From contig CAWFJZ010000026.1 of assembly GCA_963816315.1 (NCBI GenBank), forward strand, positions 189,949 to 253,948: a stretch of 64,000 nt of DNA. The letters are read 5' to 3'. A model generated the notes under the pieces. That model had not been told where the DNA came from. It saw only the letters and a program-made list of their open reading frames with translations, and ran no database searches. Shown one piece after another: positions 18,530 through 25,636 of this stretch. The stretch is from CADEEN01 sp963816315 (GTDB taxonomy: Bacteria > Pseudomonadota > Gammaproteobacteria > Burkholderiales > Burkholderiaceae_C). Positions within the stretch are counted from its first letter, which is position 1, and each line of letters begins with the position of its first letter. The translations under genes were made by a program, and so were the position numbers.

Positions 18530-18672
18530 CGCAGACTCCTGGTGATGCCTGCCGGCGCCCGATCGGTCAGGGCCCGCTTGCGAACATCCCGGTGGCGCCG
18601 CGCAGTGCCTGCCCTGTACGAGTCCAGCGTACACCCGCAGGCCGCCAACTGCCAGCGACGCGTCGGCCCCCT

Positions 18673-18924
18673 TCAGCGATAAAACGGCTCGACCTTGCCC
18701 TTCAGCTTGATCAGCAGCGGCTTGCCCTTGCGATCGACGGTTTTGCCGGCCGGCACCTTCACCCAGCCTTCGCTGATGCAGTACTCCTCAACGTCGAAGC
18801 GCTCCTTGTCGTTGAAGCGGATGCCGATCGCGTGCTCGGCCACCGCGGCAACGTGATGCGGGCTGGCGGCGTCAACCGAGAGGCGGTCGGGCAGCGCAGG
18901 CACGGGCTTGCTGGTGTCGTTCAT
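18673..18924 (-). CDS. DUF3297 family protein
   Basis: A small 83-aa cytoplasmic protein with the complete DUF3297 pattern: PDRLSVDAASPHH, IGIRFNDKERFDVEEYCISE, GWVKVPAGKTVDRKGKPL and LKGKVEPFY. The function of the family is unknown. It stands alone between dodecin and a hydrolase gene. Confidence 0.88.
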   Translation of the reverse strand: MNDTSKPVPALPDRLSVDAASPHHVAAVAEHAIGIRFNDKERFDVEEYCISEGWVKVPAGKTVDRKGKPLLIKLKGKVEPFYR

Positions 18925-18992
18925 GGGCGGCCTCGGTGGCGTTGCAACGGTATGGATCGCGATTGTCGATCATGGCTGCCGCGCCGCGTCCG

Positions 18993-19832
18993 CTACGCAG
19001 CTGCGAGCCGCGCGTCGATCCAGCGCTTGATGTCGGCGATCACCACGTCCTTGCCGATGTCGTTGAGCAGGTCGTGCACGTGGCCCTCGTAGAGCTTGAG
19101 CGTCTTGTCCTCGGAACCGGCCTTGTCGTGGAAGAGCTGGCTGCCGCCCGGCCGCGTGACCTTGTCGGCCGTGCCGTGCAGGATCAACACCGGCAGCGTG
19201 ATCAGCGAGAACTCTCTCTTCAGCCGCTCGTCGGCACGCACCAGCTCGGCCACCGTCTTCGTCGGCTGCGTCTCGTGCGCGATCAGCGGGTCGGCGTTCA
19301 TGGCGTTCACCACCTCGGGGTCGCGCGAGAACTCTTCGTTCTTCAGATGCAGCACCTGCGCATGCGGCGCGAGGTGGCTCAGCCCCTTGACGACGGCAAG
19401 CGCAAAGTCCGGCGCCGCCACCTGGAAGGCGAAGCTCTCGCAGATCAATCCGGCCAGCTTGGCCTGATGTTCGAGCGTGTAGATGCACGAGACCACGCCG
19501 CCGGCGCTGTGGCCGAGCAGGAACACCGGCAGCCCCGGCTCGCGCGATGTGGCGAGCGTCACCAACGCATCGACGTCGTACACGTAGTCGTCGATCGACT
19601 CGAGATAGAAGCGCTCGCCGTCGGACCGGCCGCGGCCGTGCAGATCGAGCGCGTACACCGCGAGCCCACCGGCAGCGAGCTGCTCGGCCGCCCACGCGTA
19701 GTAGCCGCTGTGCGAGTTGACGCCATGGCAGATGGCCACAACGCCGCGTGCCTTGCCGGCCGGTTGCCATGAGCGCACGAACAAGCCGAGGTTGCGCGCG
19801 CCTTCGATCTTTTCTTCTCTGGGTGAGGCCAT
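18993..19832 (-). CDS. Alpha/beta hydrolase (monoglyceride lipase/lysophospholipase-like)
   Basis: 279-aa serine hydrolase of the Hydrolase_4 type. Oxyanion HGVNSHSGYY, nucleophile GHSAGGVV, acid region LILHGTADKVTRPGGSQ and His in LYEGHVHDLLND follow the usual order. The substrate is probably a long-chain monoacylglycerol or lysolipid, by similarity only. Two in-frame ATGs exist (19838 and 19832); AGGAG is spaced correctly (6 bp) only for 19832, so I use that one. It lies 9 bp after the deleted chloroperoxidase remnant on the same strand. Confidence 0.83.
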   Translation of the reverse strand: MASPREEKIEGARNLGLFVRSWQPAGKARGVVAICHGVNSHSGYYAWAAEQLAAGGLAVYALDLHGRGRSDGERFYLESIDDYVYDVDALVTLATSREPGLPVFLLGHSAGGVVSCIYTLEHQAKLAGLICESFAFQVAAPDFALAVVKGLSHLAPHAQVLHLKNEEFSRDPEVVNAMNADPLIAHETQPTKTVAELVRADERLKREFSLITLPVLILHGTADKVTRPGGSQLFHDKAGSEDKTLKLYEGHVHDLLNDIGKDVVIADIKRWIDARLAAA

Positions 19833-19841
19833 GATCATCTC

Positions 19842-19976
19842 CTACGATTGAATGAACGCCAGCAGATCGTTGTTGATCAGCTCTTTGTGGGTGGTGCACA
19901 TGCCGTGCGGCAGGCCGGGATAAACCTTCAGCGTCGCCTTGCGCAGCACGCCGTCGCCCGTGGTGATGGTGTTCAT
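19842..19976 (-). pseudogene. Non-heme chloroperoxidase-type hydrolase with large internal deletion
   Basis: A 44-residue ORF. Its first residues, MNTITTGDGV, match the start of non-heme chloroperoxidase-type hydrolases, and its last 34 (KATLKVYPGLPHGMCTTHKE through LLAFIQS) match the C-terminus, including the catalytic His in GLPHG. The normal protein is about 275 aa, so about 230 central residues, with the nucleophile and acid, are gone without loss of frame. A good AAGGAG remains 8 bp before the ATG. This is a true deletion remnant rather than an indel artefact. It sits divergent-free next to an AraC-type regulator that may once have controlled it. Confidence 0.75.
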
Positions 19977-20035
19977 TGCCCGACTCCTTGCTGCGGTTGC
20001 GGAAAGGAAATCTTCGGCGAGCACCGTCCGCTTTG

Positions 20036-20992
20036 CTACGTAAAAACGGCAGACTCGCGACGCTTTGCAGACAGCGACTCCGACGGCAACTCGCCGAACC
20101 GCTCGCGGTACTGTTTTGCAAAGCGGCCGATGTCCCAGATGCCGAACTTCGCGCATATGTTCGTCACGCTATCGCCCGGCCCCGATCGATGCAGCGCTGA
20201 GCGAATGGTGTGCAGGCGGCGCAGCATCAGGTAGCGGTGCGGGCTCATGCCGAGGTAGTCGTTGAACACGTTGCGCACCGTGCGCTCGGAGGCGCAGGCC
20301 GCGGCACTGAGGTCTTGCATGCAGACCGTCATCGACTGCGGCGAGTCGAGCAGCTCGAGTGCGCGCTCGAGGACGCGCCGACGATCGAGACCACGGCGCT
20401 GCGATGGTTCGCCGGACCCGACGGGACACAACACGCGAAACACGATTTCCATGACCTCGGCGCGGGCCACACGTTGAGCAGCGATCGTATGAATGTCTTC
20501 GGGTAAATGGGCGTCGATCTGAAACAAGCGATGCGCGAGCCGGATCAGCGGCAGCAGCCCGGTGGAGGCATGGCGCACCAGATTGCGGCTGAGCAACGAA
20601 AAGTCGAACTCGTCGGCGTGGGTGCGGGCCCAGTCCAGCACGATCTCGCACGACATCGCCACGGTCAACCAACTGCCGGGCCGACCGGCGTCGATGTGGA
20701 ACATGACGTTGGGCGCCATCCAGCTGATCTTGCGGCGATCGAATCGCACGCCATCGACGACAGTGAACTCGTGCGCACTCAGCGGCACGAAGAGGTTGAA
20801 GGTGCCGGGCAGTCCGATGCCGTTGTAAACGGTGCCCGCGCCCTCGCGGCCGGCCATCAGCGTGACGCCATCCAGATCGACGATGCGAAGCCGCCAATCG
20901 CGTTGTTGCCGCGTGCGCAGCACGTAGCGGCCTTGCACGCCGTACAGCGCTTCTTCGAATGCGTCGAACTCGGTGCAAGTCAGGCGTGTCAT
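20036..20992 (-). CDS. AraC-family transcriptional regulator
   Basis: 318 aa. The C-terminal 100 residues hold two helix-turn-helix units of AraC type (SAAACASERTVRNVFNDYLG and FGIWDIGRFAKQYRERFGEL). The N-terminal 200 residues form a ligand-sensing region with beta-rich stretches (NLFVPLSAHEFTVVDG, ISWMAPNVMFHID). Effector unknown. The gene precedes the deleted chloroperoxidase and the monoglyceride-lipase-like gene on the same strand, likely ancestral targets. Confidence 0.87.
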   Translation of the reverse strand: MTRLTCTEFDAFEEALYGVQGRYVLRTRQQRDWRLRIVDLDGVTLMAGREGAGTVYNGIGLPGTFNLFVPLSAHEFTVVDGVRFDRRKISWMAPNVMFHIDAGRPGSWLTVAMSCEIVLDWARTHADEFDFSLLSRNLVRHASTGLLPLIRLAHRLFQIDAHLPEDIHTIAAQRVARAEVMEIVFRVLCPVGSGEPSQRRGLDRRRVLERALELLDSPQSMTVCMQDLSAAACASERTVRNVFNDYLGMSPHRYLMLRRLHTIRSALHRSGPGDSVTNICAKFGIWDIGRFAKQYRERFGELPSESLSAKRRESAVFT

Positions 20993-21089
20993 GGTCCACG
21001 ACGAGTAGCGCCCGTGCTGAACTCAGCCCCCGCGCGCGCGAGCGTACGCCTGCGTGTCGGCTTGTCAACCCGCGCGGTGGAACAAGTGA

Positions 21090-22142
21090 TCAGCTCGCCT
21101 GCGCATCGGCCACCTTCAACACCAGCTTGCCGAAGTTCTCGCCCGAGAACAGCTTGTTCAGCGTGTCGGGAAAGGCCTTGACGCCGCCTTCGACGACGTC
21201 TTCCCGGCTCTTCATGCGGCCGTCCTTCAGGTAGCCGGCCATCTCGGCGACAGCGACGGGGTAACGGTCGGCGTAGTCGAAGACGACGATGCCTTCCATG
21301 CGCGCGCGGTTGACGAGCAGCGACAGGTAGTTCTTCGGCCCTTGCACCGCCGTCGTGTTGTTGTATTGGCTGATGGCGCCGCAGATGATGATGCGCGCCT
21401 TGCGGTTGATGCGCGTCAGCACGGCGTCGAGGATCTCGCCGCCGACGTTGTCGAAATAGATGTCGATGCCGCTCGGGCAATGTTCCTTCAAGCCGTCCTT
21501 GACTGGGCCGGCCTTGTAGTCGATGCAGGCGTCGAAGCCGAGCTCCTTCACCACCCACGCGCACTTCGCAGCGCCGCCGGCAATGCCGACGACGCGGCAG
21601 CCCTTGATCTTGGCCACCTGGCCCACGGTCTGGCCCACCGCGCCCGCGGCGCCGGAGACGACCAGCGTCTCGCCCGCCTTCGGCTGCCCCACGTCCATCA
21701 AACCGAAGTAGCCGGTCATGCCGGGCATGCCGAGCACGTTCATCCATTGCGACAGCGTGCCCAGCCGCGTGTCTATTCTGAACATGCCGACGCGCTTGAT
21801 CTGATCGGCCGCGAACAGCGCGTACTCCTGCACCCCCGTGCCGACGCTGACGAAGTCGCCAGCCTTGAACGCCGCGTTCTTCGACGCCACGACAACGCCG
21901 ATGCCACCCGCGCGCATCACCTCGCCGATGCCCACCGGCGGGATGTAGCTCTTGCCTTCATTCATCCAGCCGCGCATGGCGGGGTCGAGCGAGATCAGCA
22001 GCGTCTTGACGAGCACGCCGCCTTCCGCTGGTTCGGCCACGGGCTCGGTGGTGTGCTGCCAGTCGCTGGCCTTGGGCAGGCCCTCGGGGCGCGCGGCCAG
22101 GCGCACCTGGTGGTTGGTGAGGGCGGTTGTCGTGGTGCTCAT
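21090..22142 (-). CDS. NADP-dependent MDR-family oxidoreductase (CurA-like)
   Basis: A 350-aa zinc-independent medium-chain reductase that reduces double bonds of enones or related substrates with NADPH. Markers are ISLDPAMRGWM, GTGVQEYAL, GMPGMTGYFGLMDVG, the nucleotide motif VSGAAGAVGQTVGQ, and DIYFDNVGGEILD with ICGAISQYN, typical of the leukotriene B4 12-hydroxydehydrogenase/curcumin reductase group. The ATG at 22142 has AAGGAA 7 bp upstream; the longer upstream form is not needed. Confidence 0.88.
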   Translation of the reverse strand: MSTTTTALTNHQVRLAARPEGLPKASDWQHTTEPVAEPAEGGVLVKTLLISLDPAMRGWMNEGKSYIPPVGIGEVMRAGGIGVVVASKNAAFKAGDFVSVGTGVQEYALFAADQIKRVGMFRIDTRLGTLSQWMNVLGMPGMTGYFGLMDVGQPKAGETLVVSGAAGAVGQTVGQVAKIKGCRVVGIAGGAAKCAWVVKELGFDACIDYKAGPVKDGLKEHCPSGIDIYFDNVGGEILDAVLTRINRKARIIICGAISQYNNTTAVQGPKNYLSLLVNRARMEGIVVFDYADRYPVAVAEMAGYLKDGRMKSREDVVEGGVKAFPDTLNKLFSGENFGKLVLKVADAQAS

Positions 22143-22198
22143 GAGCGGTTCCTTGGGGGTCAGCCGCACAGCCTACGCCATGCGCGGGCTGCGTTGCG

Positions 22199-23185
22199 TC
22201 AGCCAGGCGACGCTGCAGCGGCCTGGCAGCGATGCACCGCAATCGTCGTGTGCTTGAGCGCCTTCACCTCGCGCAGCCGCTGCTCGTAGCGCGCACAGGG
22301 TTGCGGATCGTCGGCCACGATCGACAGCGCTGCCGCGTAGGCGCCCGGACCGACCTGCCAGACATGCAGGTCGGCGAGCTTGGCATCGCCATCGCCTTCG
22401 ATCAGCACGCGGATCTGCGCGGCCAGCTTTGGCGGTGCGCTTGCATCGACCAGCGCGCCCGCCGAATCGCGCAGCACGCCGACGGCCCAACGGCCGATCA
22501 CCACCGCGCCGATCAGGGCCACCGCCGGGTCGAGCCAGCCCAGGCCCCACCACAGCCCGCCGGCGAGCGCCGCAATCGCCAGCAGCGACGTGAAAGCATC
22601 GGCCAGCACATGCAGATAGGCGGCGGCATAGTTGTGGTCGCGGTGCTGATGATGGTCATGGCCGTGCGCGTGATCACGGTCATGGCCGTGTTCATGCCCG
22701 TGATGCGCATGTCCGCCCGCGCGCGCCAGGATCAGCGCGCACACGGCATTGACCACGAGGCCGAGCACGGCCACCACGATCGCCTCCACGTAGGCCACGC
22801 GGCGCGGCGCACCGAAAGCGGCCACCGCATCGATGGCGATCCACACGCCCACCGCCAGCAGCAGCAGGCCGCTGGTGTAGGCCGACAGCACCTCGATCTT
22901 CCAGCCGCCGAAGGTGAAGCGCGCCGAGTTGCGCACGCGGCGCGAAAAGTGCGCCGCCAGCGCTGCGCCGCCGAGCGCCAGCGCATGCGTGCCCATGTGC
23001 CAGCCGTCGGCCAACAGCGCCAGCGAGCCGCTCCAGTAGCCGGCGACGAGTTCGAGCGCCATCGTCGCCAGCGTGATCCAGGTCACCCACCACAGCGCAC
23101 GCTCGCGCGTCGGCGCCGCGTCGTCGCTGAAGTGGTGGCTGTGGCGGAACGGCGCCAGGTCGTGCTGGTGTGCCGGCGAAGTCAT
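22199..23185 (-). CDS. dmeF: Cation diffusion facilitator, DmeF-like metal efflux protein
   Basis: 328-aa inner-membrane H+/divalent-metal antiporter. The His-bearing start (HQHDLAPFRHSHHFSD) and LLADGWHMGTHALALG are characteristic of the DmeF subgroup, which exports cobalt and nickel. Six membrane helices are visible, with metal-site pattern HxxxD in TM2 (DGWHMGTHA) and HVLADAFTS in TM5; a His-rich loop (GHAHHGHEHGHDRDHAHGHD) lies between TM4 and TM5. The C-terminal cytoplasmic domain has LHVWQVGPG. The exact metal is inferred from the subgroup only. A paired DmeR regulator is not adjacent. Confidence 0.83.
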   Translation of the reverse strand: MTSPAHQHDLAPFRHSHHFSDDAAPTRERALWWVTWITLATMALELVAGYWSGSLALLADGWHMGTHALALGGAALAAHFSRRVRNSARFTFGGWKIEVLSAYTSGLLLLAVGVWIAIDAVAAFGAPRRVAYVEAIVVAVLGLVVNAVCALILARAGGHAHHGHEHGHDRDHAHGHDHHQHRDHNYAAAYLHVLADAFTSLLAIAALAGGLWWGLGWLDPAVALIGAVVIGRWAVGVLRDSAGALVDASAPPKLAAQIRVLIEGDGDAKLADLHVWQVGPGAYAAALSIVADDPQPCARYEQRLREVKALKHTTIAVHRCQAAAASPG

Positions 23186-23210
23186 GGTGCGCAGTATCGC
23201 GCTCCGGCCG

Positions 23211-23891
23211 TCAGGCTTTCAGCCGCTCGTTCTGCGGGAACATCGCGCGCTTGGCCTCGTCGTCCATCTCGGTCTTGAAGGCGTGGCGGTCTTTCAGCGC
23301 GGCGGCGCGCTGCGCCGCGGGGCGCGCGTTGACGGCGTCGAACAGGCGCTTGACGTTCGGCAGTTGCTCCCAGGCCTGGTCGCCGAGCGCAAACGGCACG
23401 GCGCGGGCCCAGCCCCACAGCGCCATGTCGAGCAGCGTGTAGCGCTCGCCGACCATCCACGTCTTGTTGGCCAGGTGCGCGTCGAGAATCTTCCAGTGCC
23501 GCCAGGCCTCGAAGTCGTAGCGGTTGACCGCATAGGCGATCTTCTCCGGCGCGTAATGCTTGAAGTGCACGCACTGGCCGGTGAAGGGCCCGATGCCCGA
23601 GGCGATGAACATCAGCCACGACAGCGTCGGCCCGCGGTCTTGCGGCGCCGGCAGGAACTGGCCGGTTTTCTCCGCCAGGTACAACAGGATCGCGTTGCTG
23701 TCGAACACGGTCGTCGCGCCATCGACGATCACCGGCACCTTGGCGTTCGGGTTCAGCGCCGTGAACGCGGCGGCATGCTGCTCGCCCTTGCGCGTGTCCA
23801 CCGGGATGGCTTCGTAGGGGAGCGCGGACTCTTCGAGGAAGAGCGCGACCTTCATCGGGTTGGGGGCGAGGGAGTAGTAGAACTTGAGCAT
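23211..23891 (-). CDS. Glutathione S-transferase family protein
   Basis: 226 aa. An N-terminal thioredoxin-like domain (MLKFYYSLAPNPMKVALFLE; cis-Pro region AKVPVIVDG; glutathione gamma-Glu contact DSNAILLYLAE) precedes the helical C-terminal domain (WMVGERYTLLDMALWGWARA). Substrate cannot be inferred. It is 25 bp upstream of dmeF on the same strand. Confidence 0.88.
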   Translation of the reverse strand: MLKFYYSLAPNPMKVALFLEESALPYEAIPVDTRKGEQHAAAFTALNPNAKVPVIVDGATTVFDSNAILLYLAEKTGQFLPAPQDRGPTLSWLMFIASGIGPFTGQCVHFKHYAPEKIAYAVNRYDFEAWRHWKILDAHLANKTWMVGERYTLLDMALWGWARAVPFALGDQAWEQLPNVKRLFDAVNARPAAQRAAALKDRHAFKTEMDDEAKRAMFPQNERLKA

Positions 23892-24148
23892 GGTGGGGGC
23901 CTGAACGGCTGTTGGGGTCAGCGGATTGTGGCTTGATGGGATGTGCGTGGCACGCTCGGGTTACCTCATGCCGTTCCCCGGTTCGCGCTGTCCAGAATGC
24001 AGGTATGTGAGCAGGAGGCCGCCGAGGCGCCGTTGCCTGGGCACGGAAGCAGTTGTCTTGACACACGGTCCTGCTTCGACATCGACTTCGGCATCGTTGA
24101 TTCGATCAGCATTACGCTGTCGCTACAACCAACAGCTCGGAGGTCACT

Positions 24149-24824
24149 TTGGGAGGATTCCTTAGCAGCCCGTGGAACAACGCGGTCACTTATCTGCTTC
24201 CTTCGTATGGGGATCGCGCGCTCTCTGATGCCAGTGGCTTCTTCTGGCTACATGAGGGCAGGACCTACCTTGTCTCCAACTGGCATGTGTTCGCGGGGCG
24301 GCGAACGGACCGCGCTGGCTCGAACATCCGCGACACGGCAGGAACGTCGATATTGGAGCCATCGATGTGACGGAGATCGTGGCCGGCGGTCAGGTTGACC
24401 ATGTCAACGTCCTTGAAGCAGATGCTGTGCTTGCTCCGCATGTCTCGCAAGACGTTCTTCATTGTGGGCTATCCCTTTGGGCTGATTACTGGATCACCCT
24501 CGCCTGTTTGGAAACGAGGAACCCTTGCTATCGACCCCACCTACGACCCGCATGACGTACCGAAGACCTATGTTCAACGCGACGACCCGGCCAGGAATGT
24601 CAGGGTCTGTCGTAATCGCGCGTCACGTTGTTGTCATGGCCGACTACATGAAGAAGGATGGAACTCTAGCTGAGACGATGCTGTATGAGGAACTGCACCT
24701 GGTTCTGGGTTTGTATTCAGGCCGCGTTGACGACAAGCTTGAGCAGGCTCAGCTCGGGATTGTTTGGAAGCGAAACGCGATTGAAGAAACGCTTGCCGCA
24801 AGGAAGGTTCACGTCCCTGTGTAG
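24149..24824 (+). pseudogene. Trypsin-like serine peptidase homologue, decayed
   Basis: Pieces of one protein appear in successive frames: GFFWLHEGRTYLVSNWHVFA (catalytic His), then IGAIDVTEIVAGG and VLEADAVLAPHV, then FFIVGYPFGLI and PVWKRGTLA, then TRPGMSGSVVIA (catalytic Ser), LGLYSGRVDD and AQLGIVWKRNAIEE. At least three frameshifts are needed (near 24310, 24455 and 24560). Base composition is less GC-rich than the flanks and codon use differs, so the gene is probably an acquired accessory gene. The 257 bp before it (23892-24148) hold nothing I recognise. The indels could partly be sequence errors, but the neighbouring remnants favour real decay. Confidence 0.6.
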
Positions 24825-24840
24825 TTCAAGCACGATGATC

Positions 24841-24990
24841 CGCCACGTCTCCAGCAGGATCTCGGTGAGGCCGTCCCAGGCCCGCTTCAGGCACAGCTAT
24901 GAAGCGGATGATCAGTGTGAAGGGCACAACGACCTTCAACTTCGCAGTTGCGCCGCGGCGCCGTCAAGCGCTCGAAGGCGCCTGCGGCTC
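24841..24990 (-). pseudogene. Remnant of an HME-RND pump gene (CusA/CzcA-like)
   Basis: On the minus strand KLKVVVPFTLIIRF matches the intact CusA stretch LKLVVPFTLMIIF encoded near 26150, and CLKRAWDGLTEILLE just downstream matches CusA YLKQAWNGRAESLID encoded near 25920. About 190 bp that separate these segments in cusA are missing here, and the frame is interrupted. The bases are similar but clearly diverged, so it is an old fragment of a second metal-efflux pump gene. Confidence 0.6.
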
Positions 24991-25018
24991 TCACGGCTTC
25001 GGGGCGGCGGAGAGGCCC

Positions 25019-25306
25019 TCAGGCCGCGTCGAGCTCCAGGTGCACCCGCCGGCCCAGTGCGCTCGCGATGTTCACCAGCGCGTCGAGCGAAAACCGCGAC
25101 ACGCGACCGCGTAGCAGATCGTTGATGCGTGGCTGCGTGACGCCACAGCGCTCGGCGGCCTCGACCTGCTTCCAGCCGTTGGCCTCGATCAACTCCGCGA
25201 TCTGGCGCATGAGGTCCGCCCGCGCACGCAGGTTGGCCGCCTGCTCGGGCGTGTCTGCCAGCGCGTCCCACACGCTCGCGTAGGTGTCTTTGCGTTGCTT
25301 CTTCAT
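25019..25306 (-). CDS. HigA-type XRE antitoxin
   Basis: 95 aa with a helix-turn-helix (MRQIAELIEANGWKQVEAAE, then CGVTQPRINDLLRG) of the XRE/HTH_37 antitoxin group and a C-terminal dimer strand (ALGRRVHLELD). It would neutralise the upstream toxin and repress the pair. Its ATG overlaps the toxin stop by ATGA (25303-25306), the usual toxin-first higBA order. Confidence 0.85.
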   Translation of the reverse strand: MKKQRKDTYASVWDALADTPEQAANLRARADLMRQIAELIEANGWKQVEAAERCGVTQPRINDLLRGRVSRFSLDALVNIASALGRRVHLELDAA

Positions 25307-25629
25307 CTCTGTCCTCGCATCAGTTCCGTGTGCCGACTCTTGGCGATGTCGATGTCCTGCTTGCTGGTGGCCCGGGTCTTCTTCTGGAAGGCGTGCAGCA
25401 CGACCACTGCATCCTTCAACCGGGCCAGGTAGATCACCCGATAGGTTCCGGCGTCGTCCCAGACCCGCAATTCCTCAACGCCTTTGCCCACCGTGGGCAT
25501 GGGCTTGAAGTCGCTCGGCTGCTTGCCGCGCTGAACCTGATCGAGCTGGTAACCCGCGTCTTGCCGCGCGTCGTCGGGAAACTCGCGCAAGCACGCCAGC
25601 GAGTTGCCCATGAAGCGGATGGCCTTCAT
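25303..25629 (-). CDS. HigB/RelE-superfamily toxin (phage Gp49-like)
   Basis: 108 aa, MKAIRFMGNSLACLREFPDD... with VEELRVWDDAGTYRVIYLAR and VVVLHAFQKKTRATSKQDID, the standard core of Gp49-like/HigB toxins (ribosome-dependent mRNA interferases in characterised members). The ATG at 25629 is the first supported start; an upstream-extended ORF runs into cusA. It follows cusA by 7 bp on the same strand and is cotranslated with the antitoxin. Confidence 0.86.
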   Translation of the reverse strand: MKAIRFMGNSLACLREFPDDARQDAGYQLDQVQRGKQPSDFKPMPTVGKGVEELRVWDDAGTYRVIYLARLKDAVVVLHAFQKKTRATSKQDIDIAKSRHTELMRGQR

Positions 25630-25636
25630 GCTCCGA

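Noticed and set aside
22630..22730. His-coding repeat as a DNA repeat or CRISPR-like array
   Set aside because: The repeated GTGATCATG/CATGGCC pattern encodes the His-rich loop of the metal transporter; no spacers.
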